Assembly (NCBI GenBank): GCA_905160935.1
Contig: CAJHZI010000449.1
Location: 1,737,501-1,801,500, forward strand
Length of the DNA stretch: 64,000 nt
Direction: 5' to 3'
Source: Enchytraeus crypticus
Taxonomy: Eukaryota > Annelida > Clitellata > Enchytraeida > Enchytraeidae
The translations under genes and the position numbers were made by a program. The notes below the pieces were generated by a model, which was given only the letters and a program-made list of their open reading frames with translations, made no database searches and was not told the origin of the DNA. Numbering within the stretch: the stretch's first letter is position 1; every line of letters begins with the position of its first letter. Of the stretch, positions 22,501 through 42,600 are shown one piece after another.

Positions 22501-22803
22501 GAACCTATGCTGAGTCTATACTGAACCTATGCTGAACCTATACTGAACCTATGCTGAACCTATCCTGAACCTATGCTGTACCTATTCTGAACCTCTACTG
22601 AACCTATGCTGAACCTGCGCTGAGCCTATGCTGAACCTGTGCTGAGCCTATGCTGAACCTATGCTAAGCCTATGCTGAACCTTTACGTCACCCCTCTTTC
22701 ATTTATCAGTGTAGAATAAAGTTAAATGTTTGTAATGTTGTTGTTATGTGAGACAGGTCACTCAGCGGACACTATTGATGGTCACGCGTGTTTCGTGGCC
22801 TAA
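19561..22803 (+). CDS. C17orf98-family protein with long basic N-terminus
   Basis: Three exons join in phase: 19561-20169, 21061-21157 and 22757-22803, giving 250 residues. The conserved part is SFVLDSVAVDNIEHEYGPKL, IPPYNSMSDRAVRSYFQTKQ and, across the exon 2/3 junction, MPRNRHGAGHS. By memory this matches the vertebrate C17orf98 protein (F.LD.VAV, IPPYN...D..RSYFQ, RN..GTGHS), an uncharacterised family. The first about 130 residues are a Lys/Arg/Asn-rich low-complexity region that I do not recall in the vertebrate protein. The C-terminus is short: it stops 14 codons after the GHS motif, where the vertebrate protein continues. The stop codon lies in the first unit of a 33-bp minisatellite. 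A 5' UTR acceptor (ctctacag) sits just before the ATG. Confidence 0.75.
20912..21060. repeat. CA-rich tract forming the acceptor of exon 2
   Basis: CACACA sequence with ACGCGC variants runs directly into the cag acceptor at 21060, so the usual pyrimidine tract is replaced by CA repeat. Confidence 0.85.
21171..21362. repeat. 36-38 bp tandem repeat, about five copies
   Basis: Units contain tatcaatcaataaatctatg and gccagcttaacgta. It begins about 13 bp after the exon 2 donor of the C17orf98-like gene. Confidence 0.85.
21640..22690. repeat. 11-bp minisatellite (ctgaacctatg), over 1 kb
   Basis: Roughly 90 units of CTGAACCTATG and variants lie in the last intron of the C17orf98-like gene. Blocks of several hundred bases recur within it (compare about 21,780-22,020 with 22,150-22,360), which indicates segmental duplication on top of unit expansion. 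Confidence 0.9.
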
Positions 22804-23140
22804 CACTCGCTGACAGAGAGAGGTGTGGCCCAACAGAGAGAGGTGTGGCCTAACAACACTCGCTGACAGTGAGAGGTGTGGCCTAACAACACTCTCTGAC
22901 AGAGAGAGGTGTGGCCTAACAACACTCGCTGACAGAGAGAGGTGTGGCCTAACAACACTCGCTGACAGAGTGAGGTGTGGCCTAACAACACTCGCTGATA
23001 GGGAGAGGTGTGGCCTAACAACACTCGCTGACAGAGTGAGGTGTGGCTTAACAACACTCGCTGACAGAGAGAGGTGTGGCCTAACAACACTTGCTGACAG
23101 AGAGAGGTGTGGCCTAACAACACTCGCTGGTAGAGAAGGG
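22795..23140. repeat. 33-bp minisatellite containing the stop codon of the upstream gene
   Basis: About ten units of the form gtggcctaacaacactcgct + gacagagagag start with the last two codons and stop of the C17orf98-like CDS (GTG GCC TAA). The first unit has an 8-9 bp deletion relative to the others. Confidence 0.9.
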
Positions 23141-24380
23141 TGTGGCCAAAGAGAACATTTAGAAAAAATTTTCATGCACACTAATGTTGTCCAGTGACAG
23201 AAAAACAGTGAAACATCGATCTTAAGCTAACTTCATCTCAGATTAGTCGAGAAGTTGATTGTGCGGATTTAAAACAATTCTTAGAAAACTTGTCGCACTG
23301 GCTTACAATGAATAGACGACATAGACACAGTTGACAGTCCTTTAACTCTATCAACTTTATTCATATATAGGCCTGTCTTACAGCAATGTTCACTTTATAA
23401 TACACTTATACGTGCACACGAAGTGATTCAACAAACCGTATATCTGCATTCTGCGGTCAGTAAGAGTCTTCAATAAGCGTCAATAGAACATAAAAGTTAA
23501 TACAATCCTATCTTCTAAGCTAACTTCTATTCCTGGTCTATTATTCTAATACCACGTCCATTGTTAACACAAACGAGTGCAGAGTAAACAATATTTAGAA
23601 CATTTACGACTGTTGAAAGGTTATTAATTATTACATTATAATTCATAAGAAAACTTCTTTCTAAACACAAAATTATAATTATCGCAACATTGACATAGTG
23701 ACATCTTGCGAATGTGACTTCACAGACAACCATTTAAATAAATTACAGAAATAACACGGCGACATCGCGTGAATGTAGCTTTGCTAACAGCACGACTATT
23801 CCAGAGAGGTTTTGAAGTGAAATCTTTTCCATAATTATATACTCACGTGTAATTTGTAATAATAACGGTGATAAAAAAGTGTTAGCACTAGATATATAGA
23901 TGACGTCCCTGACATCTTCCATGTATGAGGAAACGGACATTAAACCTTTATTATTATATATACAGGAATACAAACAGTCGCACTGTTACATGACGTTAAG
24001 TACCTAACTGTAGACACACATCTAATCAATCATGTAACTCAATGCACATCAGTTCACTGTCCTTACAAGCATTTTGTGGCGCAGTGAATAAAACAGAGAA
24101 AACGTGAGATATTTACACAAACAAGTAGAAGGACATGGACGAGTAGCGCCACACATACAACCCAACACCCAGTCTATCAATCAATCAATCATTACACGCA
24201 CCTACAACCACTCTTCATGTCTGGAATACGATAGCATTCACCGATATTAATAGTATCAGACCCCTAGTCACCTCTAGTCACCGTTCACCAGTTTCTAACA
24301 CTTATTTACGTCGTCTACTGTTAAATCACGTGACGTTTGAACATTTACAGTCTCGACTCTCTAGTACATCAACAGTACAA
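23141..24380. other. Intergenic; one retroposon tail
   Basis: No gene is recognised. 23,898-23,965 carries the common retroposon 3' end on the plus strand (gacgtccctgacatctt, atgaggaaacggacattaaa, then TTATTATTA). A tatcaatcaatcaatc tract is at 24,175. Confidence 0.6.
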
Positions 24381-24382
24381 GC

Positions 24383-24508
24383 TTGTACCGGTACAAGATT
24401 GTACTAGTACAAGATTATACTGGTACAAGATTGAACCGGTACAAGATTGTACTGGTACAAGATTGAACTAGTACAAGATTGTACTGGTACAAGATTGTAC
24501 TAGTAGGA
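24383..24508. repeat. 16-bp minisatellite (actggtacaagattgt)
   Basis: About eight units of ggtacaagattgtact and variants with GGTACC-like or CTAGT variation. Confidence 0.9.
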
Positions 24509-24744
24509 ATGGAAACCATTGCTAGAAGTAGCAGTTGCAAAACAATTAGTTAACCTTAAATAGCGAGTATTTGAATTAAATAGAGATGAACGTGTTTAGC
24601 TTTTAGTATGGCACTCAAACTCTAGCCATGCTCAAACAATTCATAATAGATATATACATTATACAAACATCTGCATACGATTTTAAACGCTACTTCATTT
24701 ATTTTAAATAAGATTGGCAAATGCTTTCAGATTTTACAAATCAA

Positions 24745-25300
24745 TTTCGCAGAGTCATAGATCTATGTCTGACCCTGAAGCACAAGTCCACGTGCACTCT
24801 ACACACAGTCATAGATCTATGTCTGACCCTGAAGCACAAGTGCACGTGCACTCTACACACAGTCATAGATCTATGTCTGACACTAAAGCACAAGTGCACG
24901 TGCACTCTACACACAGTCATAGATCTTTGTCTGACACTAAAGCACAGTGCACGTGAAGTCTACACACAGTCATAGATCTTTGTCTGACACTAAAGCACAG
25001 AGCACGTGAAGTCTACACACAGTCATAGATCTTTGTCTGACCCTGAAGCACAAGTGCACGTGCACTCTACACACAGTCATAGATCTATGTCTGACCCTGA
25101 AGCACAAGTGCACGTGCACTCTACACACAGTCATAGATCTATGTCTGACACTAAAGCAAAAGTGCACGTGCACTCTACACAGTCACAGATCTTTGTCTGA
25201 CACTAAAGCACAAGTGCACGTGCACTCTACACACAGTCATAGATCTGTCTGAACCTAAACCACAAGTGCACGTGCACTCTACACACAGTCATAGATCTAA
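24745..25300. repeat. 54-bp minisatellite, about ten copies
   Basis: Each unit contains cagtcatagatctatgtctg, accctgaagcacaagtgca and cgtgcactctacaca. Units lie end to end with no unique spacers. The ORFs on both strands (HSHRSMSDPEAQVHV and the reverse) are composition-driven. Confidence 0.9.
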
Positions 25301-25364
25301 ACTTCATCGGCATTAGAAACAACTTTCACTCGTCACTCCAAGCACAGCTGCTAAGGAGACTAAC

Positions 25365-25470
25365 ACAGTGCTCTAGTGAGGAAATACCACAGGCTATAAA
25401 TAGCCTCAGTGTTATTAATAGAGTGCTGGACTCCAGTGAGGAAATACCACAGGCTAAAAATAGCCTCAGT
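25365..25470. repeat. Direct duplication downstream of SPOP
   Basis: gaggaaataccacaggctat + aaatagcctcagtg occurs twice, each preceded by ctccagtgag or ctctagtgag. 25,470-25,657 is probably the SPOP 3' UTR and contains a GA microsatellite at 25,615-25,655. Confidence 0.8.
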
Positions 25471-25622
25471 GCAGGTAACAACAATTCTTGTATGGCTCAC
25501 CAAAGTGGGGACCCTACATAAAAATATTAACGACGAGCTTCGCCATTAACCCCAAATTCAATTCCCTAATTCAAACTGGCCAGCTTCCTACAACAATCAC
25601 GGTGCACATACAGTGAGAGAGA

Positions 25623-25654
<32 letters not shown>

Positions 25655-25657
25655 CTG

Positions 25658-34394
<8,737 letters not shown>

Positions 34395-34859
34395 GTCTCT
34401 CTACTGCTGTCCACCACTCCTTAACCACGTGCTACCACTATATATCCCTCCACAAACCACTCTCCCTGCCTCTCTGTTAGTGCTTCACTTTCTCTAAAAA
34501 GTCTTAAGCTACCAGTATGAAAGTTTTAAATTACATTCCCACACAGTGTGTCTATCAATCTAAACACTTTTATTCTTCTTTAATTATCTGCTTCTTTATG
34601 TTGTCAGCAGCTTAAACTGAATACTGTCGCTCTAGAAGGAGAGCTTTGACAGCTACTAATGGATAGACAAAAGCAACTATTAATAACTTAGCTAAACTGT
34701 TTGAAACTTTAATAGTTTTACTCTATCTCTGGAAATTCTATCAAAGTTGTTAATTTACCAAATAGCTTCAATGCTTCTAGAAGTTTTCAGTTCTGTAACA
34801 GAAAAACTCTACATTTGAATACTCACACAATTATTACAAACACACACAAAAAGTCTTAA

Positions 34860-34864
34860 TTAAG

Positions 34865-34936
<72 letters not shown>
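34860..34936. repeat. AT dinucleotide microsatellite
   Basis: About 68 bases of uninterrupted TA repeat lie upstream of the SPOP start. 34,395-35,235 is otherwise AT-rich sequence, probably including the SPOP promoter and 5' UTR, with no other element that I can name. Confidence 0.95.
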
Positions 34937-34937
<1 letters not shown>

Positions 34938-35244
34938 AAAATCTATTGTTTAATTCTGTCAAAAAATAATATCAGCTGTTTTTTGGAAAAATTTAATTAA
35001 ACTCTCGTTATTTAATAAAAAAATAACGCGTATATGGGCTTAATTGTTAATATACTTTTAAAATTTAAATTTTACCTGTAGCTAAACTATATGCAGGAAG
35101 ATTTGGCTATAAAGAGAGTCTCGGAGTTAGGCAAAAACTAAAAAAAATTTAATTTAGAGAATTAATTTCTCAAACAAAAAAATTCACCAACATCCGGGTG
35201 ATTTAATATTTATAGCTCTTCTTCCTCTTTTTCATTATAACATA

Positions 35245-35690
35245 ATAGTAACATAATAACAACAATTAGAGTGCTACAGTCATCAATGACAACATCGAGC
35301 ACTATTGAGACAAAATCAAGCCGGCGAGCATAAAAGAAGGTCCAAAAACGGTGCAAATTCCAAAATCCAGAAATTCAGTCCAAAGTAAAGGGAGTTAAAG
35401 AAAAGGTGGTTTGGACGCAGGTCGCTGCTCATGGACACTGGATGGAAAAGATAGGTCTTCAACTGCCTATGGAACTGCTCATAGGAAAGCAAAGGCTGAT
35501 GTGATTCAAATGAAGATTTCCGAAGATTGGAAAACTACAATTGTCGTCCATGAAATCTCAAGCACTATTAATACAAATTCAAGTTGATGTGGAAGAGAAG
35601 GTCCAAAGCGTTCCACATTTAGAAATCCATAAAACCAGTCCAATGATGAAGAGAATTTAAGAAAATGAGGTTTATGTGCTGGTCGCAACT
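35245..35690 (-). mobile_element. Two nested LINE family L tails
   Basis: 35,245-35,530 closely matches the LINE tail and 3' UTR at 7135-7430 on the minus strand, and is cut inside the C-terminal RT frame. It runs straight into a second diverged copy at 35,535-35,690 that lacks the RT frame. Confidence 0.75.
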
Positions 35691-35699
35691 TACTTTGGA

Positions 35700-36275
35700 C
35701 TGTCTTAATAGCGTAGGGGTAACGTCATGAAGTTCTAAACAGGGGCGGACTGGCCTGGTGAGGGACTGAGGGATCCCTCAGTGGGCCCCCCCTCACCCTA
35801 TGGATCCCATGGGCCCCCTGCAGCAAAAAAAATTAAATGAAAACGAAAGAAAAATTTGAATTTGAACGGTAAAAATGTGAAATTTGACCACTTGAGATCA
35901 GGCTAAAACCGGCGAATAAATATTAGAAGCGGGAGGAGGAGTACTGAAAGAATATAATATCACAACGTTGCCAAAATAACTACTGCATGAAATTACAGGT
36001 TCTGTTATAATTTGATTCTTCTTGTCGCAAAAATTTCCTCAGTGGGCCTTTGGGAGCCAATCCGCCACTGGTTCTAAATGACAGATCCTGAGGTGAATTA
36101 AACCCTCAAGGGTTCGAATCCCAGCCGCGCTGATCTGAGAGTAAAATCTCGGACGTTCACTGGACTGGTTATACGGAAAATGGTCTAAATTGCCTTACGG
36201 TTTAAATATGTGGTATTAAAAAGTGATAGATATTAACATAGTTGATCATTTCACTATAATGCGTGTTTACATTCT
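35700..36275 (+). mobile_element. tRNA-derived SINE, family B, split by a hAT element
   Basis: The head (tgtcttaatagcgtagggg, aacgtcatgaagttctaaa) is at 35,701-35,739. It resumes at 36,071 with gttctaaatgacagatcctg and continues through the B box gggttcgaatcccagc to the usual tgcgtgtttac end. Removing the insertion restores the consensus order. Confidence 0.85.
35740..36070. mobile_element. Non-autonomous hAT element with 8-bp target duplication
   Basis: The ends are caggggcggactggc and, inverted, cagtggcggattggc, which fit hAT terminal inverted repeats (CAG.GGCGGA.TGGC). Both ends are flanked by gttctaaa, an 8-bp target site duplication as expected for hAT. At 331 bp it is too short for a transposase. 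Subterminal copies of cctcagtgggcc occur near both ends. Confidence 0.9.
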
Positions 36276-36279
36276 TTTT

Positions 36280-36790
36280 GACTGGTGGTTTGATTTTAGA
36301 CTTTGCAGAATTTTGGACGTTGCGTATACTTTCAAAGAGTGGTTGGAAGAGAATTCCAGATCTAAAGTTCAGACTGTAGGAAAGTACACTCAGATGGCTT
36401 TATAGAGCCCTACCAAATATAAATTAAGACATCTCACAGGACTAATTAATTTTAATTTTCAATACCAGGTAACAAAATGCTGCATTTTATTAACTACGCG
36501 AGACATTAAACTTTGATCACGGAAGTTGGACATATAGGTTAACGTTTAGCCCTAATCTCGAAATCAGAAGAGGCGATCATCCTAGAATAACTGATGTCAA
36601 TTTTATGTTCTAAAACTGCAGAATTAATATACAACTATCATAAACCTGATTTGAGCTACATGGAAGTTTAATTAAAAAAATCTGATTCTAAGATTTGTTG
36701 CTAGAGGTCGAGGATTTAAATAAAAAATTATGTTTGGTTTTGCTTTAATTAAGTGGGTTGATGAAGTTTAGGGTTTCATTACTACTACTA
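36280..36790. other. Decayed LINE-like sequence, no gene
   Basis: 36,285-36,600 shows fragments similar to the region upstream of the LINE tails (ggttggaagagaattccaga, compare 18,520 and 7,440 reversed), but it is too decayed to orient with confidence. No coding frame is recognisable. Confidence 0.4.
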
Positions 36791-37105
36791 CTGAGATTTC
36801 TACGTCCTATTTGGACCCTGCAGTAGGCTTCAAGTTTAATTGACTCCACTTCGCTCTATCCTCAGCCAGATCACAGATGCTCTTATCTAATATGTTCAAA
36901 TTCTGATTTATATCTTTGAGATCTTTATTTACTAATTTGATCCATGTTTGTTTATTTTGACAACCTCTTTTTTTGTCTGAGAATTTTAATTCTCGTTTAA
37001 AGCAAGTTTTACAGGTGCATTGTTCGGTAATCTAAGTAAGTGACCTATCCATTTTAGTCTTCGTGTTTTAATTGCAAGACTCCATTTTTTCATTTGTTCT
37101 GATGT
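36790..37105 (-). mobile_element. LINE fragment, C-terminal tail of ORF2
   Basis: A minus-strand reading gives RRLKWIGHLLRLPNNAPVKL and LAEDRAKWSQL with a stop and a shift between them, the same kind of LINE C-terminus as at 33,560 but a different family. It is a pseudogene. Confidence 0.75.
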
Positions 37106-38720
37106 ATAATGTAATGAACACGCCTTGTTCACAATTATTATATTAAGAAATATATATTATAGATAGAAAACAGATATTATACAGCAGTTATTAATATATT
37201 AGGAAATATATATTATAGATAGAAAGCTAATATTATAGAGCAGTTATTTATAAATAATAAGTGACGTAGGGTTTTTCCAAAGATTTATAATAGACGATAG
37301 AAGCCGAGGTTATAGGTGTGTATAGATAGATTATTACGAAGGGTATTTCCAAAGTGACGCAGCTGCGTCGTAAATTAGCTAAGCGAAGAAGCGCTGTGAT
37401 TCGATAGAAGCGTTTGACATCGATCGACAGCGGTGTATATAAGGAGAAGCCAGATACAGTAGAAACAAGTTGGGGCCGGGGGCCTACTTGGTTCGTCTGA
37501 GTAGGTTCCCAGGAGGGCGGCTCCGATGGGTCTATACGGTGTACAACGTGTAGTTCTCATAAAGGATCGAGTCTCAATGATCCTTCCCCTTACTGACTCC
37601 CTACGGGATAGGTAAGGGGGCCCCTCAGGTTGGTTAATGTCCCAAGCCGCGAAGGCTAATTGGAGGCGAGAGAGTTCGGTGTCCCCGTGGGTAGGCCCAG
37701 GTAAGAGGCTGGTAGTCTACGGCAATACTCGGGTCGAGTCCGTCTCTGCGGGTATTTGCTAAGCGCCTGGGTCGAGTGTGTCTCTGCAGGCGAGGAGGAT
37801 GGTAGTCCACGGCAATACTCGGGTCGAGTCCGTCTCTGCGGGTATTTGCTAAGCTCCTGGGTCGAGTGTGTCTCTGCAGGCGGGTCTTTTTCTGAGGCTA
37901 AACGGCATGGGCCTGGCCCGTCGAGTTCGTCTAGAAGGCGGGACGTAGGATTACCCACCCATTACCAGTGACCTTATCATTACCGAATTTCTGCAGAGAC
38001 TACAAGGAAGGCCAAATACTAACTTCAGCAAAGGCGGAAAGTAGAAACTACGATAAGTCCTATAAAAGGGGTATAGGGAAAAGTTGTTAATTTAGGGTAA
38101 AGAAGATTATAAAGTTCGTCGCACGTTTAAAACAACAACCAATCATAACTAAATTATCTTACTATCACAGTTTATAAAATAGTGGAAGCTGGCTAGAGAA
38201 TCAAACCGTGATCGCCCAAGATAATGCAGACGCTTCCACTACCGGTTCGGGTCACCATATCACTTCGCACCGAGACCCACGAATATCACAGGATAGAATC
38301 TATCAAGGGAGCATGGAAGAAACTCAACCGTCATCGTCTAAATACGTAGAAGACTGTGGAGTATGCTTCTACTCCCGACTCGGGCCAGCGCGGACGCTGT
38401 GCACCGGGTTCCCGAGAACCCAATTACGAAGTAGGCAAGGGGGGTTGGACCTTGGCCTACTCAGTCGGTAACGACCAAGAAAGGCCTATCGAGACGGATG
38501 ATACCGGGAAAGAAGTATCATCTGAAGACGCAGCAACTCGGTTCCTCCTGACAAGCGGTACCGTTAGTAAAACATTCGACGATAAAGCTGCCGTCTCAAA
38601 ACACTGCCGGCCGGAGAGCGAGTACAGATGTAGATAACCGCTCGAGGACGGGCAGGCAGTAAGGCAGTCCACGACATATAAGTTATCGTTGCATATAATG
38701 TGAGGGCTGGGTTTCATTAC
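37106..38720 (+). mobile_element. Candidate LTR-retrotransposon fragment
   Basis: The region is more GC-rich than its surroundings, with sharp AT-rich edges. It has a TATA-like motif (gtgtatataaggag) at 37,432, and a 78-bp direct duplication at 37,724-37,880 (gcaatactcgggtcgagtcc, ctgggtcgagtgtgtctctg). From 38,170 there is a run of gag-like composition with plus-strand frames at 38,208-38,471 and 38,356-38,637, possibly one frame broken by a shift. I found no matching second LTR, protease or RT in the window. It could be a solo or truncated element. Confidence 0.4.
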
Positions 38721-38884
38721 TTTTTTAAAAAAGTAATTAAAAAAGAACTAATTAAAAACTAATTAAAAAGGGTTTCATTCCTTTTACTTTTGTATTTCCG
38801 GCTATGCTATGGTTTGTTTGTAAACATTGATATGACTGGAACTTTTTATTTTATTTTATTAAGATTTATTATATATCACCAATA

Positions 38885-39165
38885 ACAGTAACAATGATAA
38901 TAACAATAATTGAAGTGTTACTGTCATCAACGACAACATCGAACATTCTTGAAACGAATTCAAGCGGGTGAGACCAAAAATTATGCAAATTCTAAAATCA
39001 GTCCAAAGATTACAAAAAGTTTATATTTTTATTTCTTTGCACTGATTTTTGGATTTTGGAATTTGCACCGTTTTGGATTTTCTTTCTGCTCACTAGCTTG
39101 GATTTGTCTCAGTAGTGTTCGATGTTGTCATGAATGACATTATCACTCTAATCTTTGGTATTATT
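38885..39165. mobile_element. Two LINE family L tails in inverted, head-to-head arrangement
   Basis: 38,885-39,008 is a minus-strand LINE tail and 39,040-39,165 a plus-strand tail. The 5' truncation points face each other across about 30 bp, giving roughly 120-bp imperfect inverted arms. Confidence 0.7.
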
Positions 39166-39534
39166 ATTATTTATACGCAACATACTCCAGCCGTTTAGCA
39201 ACAGGATATTGTGCCATAATTTTAACATATACAAAATTACATTGCAACTTATTTACCAATTTATTTTCCAAAGAGTCTTCTGTAGTGTGCGATAGTGATC
39301 TAGTGTGAGGTAAATTTAAAGCACTGCATGAGTTCATTAGGACTTGAAGAGTTACAGGAATATAATAACTAAATATTTTCTAAACTTCCATCAATCTCCC
39401 CATATGTCATTTGCAATGTTAAGTCTAAATAAAGTTAGCGATGAGGGTGCAATAAGTAGCATTTTTTTATAAAAAAAGTTGTTTGAAATGCTAAAGATTT
39501 GAATAAATATTATTTAACATAAAATAATAACAAA

Positions 39535-39580
39535 GGTTTATTGTTCATTTTCTCATACAAAGATGATGTCAGGGACATAA
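39535..39580 (-). mobile_element. Retroposon 3' tail fragment
   Basis: A minus-strand copy of the gtccctgacatcatctttgt + atgaga tail, just upstream of ADAT1. 39,170-39,530 is AT-rich with no other feature. Confidence 0.55.
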
Positions 39581-39670
39581 ATTGCCATATTTTGATATAT
39601 AATTAATTACTATTATTATTGCTAATACCTAATATTATTTAATGTCTCTATTTTTCTGTGATATCAAGAT

Positions 39671-42600
39671 ATGACGTTGGAGATTTCTTTGACTGATTCG
39701 ACTCTCAACGATGATTTTGGACGTAGAGTGGCTCGGCTGTGTGCTGACCACTACGTTCAAGTACTGAAGAAGAACGGCAAACCACAACAACATCGAGAGT
39801 GGACGCTGATGTCAGCTGTTGTCATGGCAACCAGTGGTGAGCATCTTAAGGTCGTAGCCATGGGTACGGGGTCAAAGTGCATAGGCAGGAGTAAGATGTG
39901 CGAGAGAGGGAGGGTACTGAATGATAGTCATGCAGAAGTGATAGCTAGGAGGGCTTTACTCAGGTACTTGAAATATTTGTCTCAGCTATAGGTGTACTTA
40001 TTGTATTTAAAATATCATTCTCTGATATAAGTATACTTAAAGTACTTGTCATTGTTATCAGTGTACTTAAAGTACTAGTCATTGTTATCAGTGTACCTAA
40101 AGTACTAGTCATTGTTATCAGTGTACCTAAAGTACTAGTCATTGCTATCAGTGTACCTAAAGTACTAGTCATTGTTATCAGTGTACCTAAAGTACTAGTC
40201 ATTGCTATCAGTGTACCTAAAATACTAGTCATTGTTATCAGTGTACCTAAAGTACTAGTCATTGTTATCAGTGTACTTATTTAGTAATTTCTCTGACATC
40301 ATATGCATTATGATACTCTAACCTTTCACTGTACTGTATATTAGGATTTGTTATATCAATTGATTGTTGTATTGACTCTAGATATCTGTATGAAGAGCTG
40401 GTCAAGATCTATACAGTGTCAGATGACTAGTTATATCAATTGATTGTTGTATTGACTCTAGATATCTGTATGAAGAGCTGGTCAAGATCTATACAGTGTC
40501 AGATGACTCTACGTGTATATTTGAGAGAGGGTCTGATAACAGAATGAGCTTGAAGACAAACATCACGTTTCATTTCTACACTTCCCACGTGCCCTGTATG
40601 TCACTGTATGTCTCTCTGTGTGTCTCTCTATGTCACTGTATGTCTCTCTATGTCACTTCACTGTATGTTACTGCTCACACGTCTGAGACGTTTTACTTTC
40701 ACTGTAAGCTTTCATTAGTAGTGTGGATCTAGTGTTGATTACATCTAATGTCATTGTTGATGCATTCTAATAATGTCTTTTAATAATGTCATTGTTGATG
40801 AGCTTATTATACAATATTATATGATCTTGTTATACAATATTATATGATCTTGTTATATAATATTATATGATCTTGTTATATAATATTATATGATCTTGTT
40901 ATATAATATTATATGATCTTGTTATATAATATTATATGTTATACAATACTATATGACCCTGGCTGGCTGCTTGTATGTAGGTGGAGACGCCTCAATCATA
41001 CCTAAGACGAGTGGATCAGTGGTAGAGGAGGAAGATAATGTGGGAGAGAGTGTACCAGAGAGGCAGTCACACATTGGGCAGGGCGTATCTATGGTCAACC
41101 ACTCTCACAGTCAGCAGAGCGTATCTATGGCCAACCACTCTCACAGTCAGCAGAGCGTATCTATGGTCAACCACTCTCACAGTCAGCAGAGCGTATCTAT
41201 GGTCTCTGACTCTGAACGTCAGATATTTTCTCCACTGTCTGTGGGTGAGCTAATGGATAGGGCTTGCAGGAAGAGCAATGGAGTCACTTCCATCCCATTC
41301 ACTGGAAAGAGAAAGTTTGATGAATCAAATTTATTTGAATCTAATCCAAAGAAATTAAAGAATGTCACAGAACCATCGCTAATAAAATCCTGTGTAGCGG
41401 CTAATTCCACTGATGACTCCTCACTACCTAATTACTCATCACTACCTAATGACTCATCACTACCTAATGACTCATCACTACCTAACGACTCATCACTACC
41501 CAATGACTCATCACTACCGGATATTCACAGAACAGGGGCTAAATGTGTCTCTGGGGAATCCCAGGACGGTAAATCCCAGGGGGCGGGGTATCACGTGGTG
41601 GGGGTGTTGAGGGGCAAGCCAGGGAGGGGAGAGAGAAGTCTGAGCATGTCGTGCAGTGATAAGATGGCTCGGTGGATTGTTGTGGGAGCACAGGGAGCGT
41701 GCTTGAGTCACGTGCTCTCTCACCCCATACACTTCAAGTCTATCACTGTGGGAGGGTTAGAGCAGCAATTCTACGTGCTGTACTGCTATGTATTACAGAT
41801 AATTGTCTATTCTTATAGGCGGGATTTAGCCAACTTGGTTTAGTTGCGCGTCAATTAGCGAAGTTAAGCAACATCGAACTCGGTTAGTACTTTGTGGGTG
41901 ACCACCTGGTAAAACCGAGTATTGACAGCTTACGAAGGCAAAAAATTCCAGGGTGATGGAAGGTTATTCTATAATCCGCGCCGGCTGCAATGGATGCGCT
42001 AACAAAAGGCAACGATTACTAATAACCATGGAGAGGAAGGAGGAAATGGGCATTAAACAAGCATCGGTGCTTCCTGACCTAGAGTGCCGTTATGTTATGT
42101 TATGTTATGTTACTCCACTATCGTGTGTCTTACTAACTAATAGCACCACTTTAAACATTTGATCCATTTAATTGTTTCAGTGCATTAACAAACTATGATT
42201 AAAGGATGGAACTGAATTAAATGAGCTGAGAGTACTGTTTCTTCTCTTAATAGGCTATGATTAGCATGTCAGCCTTGGATTCGATTCTCATTGTACATAT
42301 CTGCAATCAGAGGCCTAATTGATGCTGCCAATAGTTCAGCAGAAGACTATAGTCCTACACAACAATATTTACTTTGATCTGAGACTTCTTAATGAGTGGA
42401 GGATGAAGATGTTTTACTTTAATGGGGCTATGAAACTGCTGTATAAGTTTTCATTGTGAATAATAATAATAATTATAATAATAATAATAATAAATGCTAA
42501 AAAACGCTTCTTAGGGGGTTAAAAATTAGTAGTAGTAGTAACAATAATTATTAATAATAATAATAGCATGAAGTCCAGCTTCACAACTCTGTTTATCTCT

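Noticed and set aside
22762-23197. Three overlapping repeat ORFs that look like repetitive proteins
   Set aside because: The 33-bp unit is a multiple of three and free of stops in several frames. Only the first bases (to 22803) are coding, in the C17orf98-like gene.
24745-25300. CRISPR-like regular direct repeats
   Set aside because: The 54-bp units are contiguous with no unique spacers, and the context is animal genomic DNA. The same applies to the arrays at 27,990-28,830 and 44,978-46,222.
37106-38720. A complete LTR retrotransposon
   Set aside because: No second LTR, primer-binding site or pol frame could be identified; reported only as a candidate fragment.
41830-41935. A 5S rRNA gene
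   Set aside because: Only the internal promoter half is conserved, the 5' half is diverged, and the same unit with a common body occurs elsewhere.
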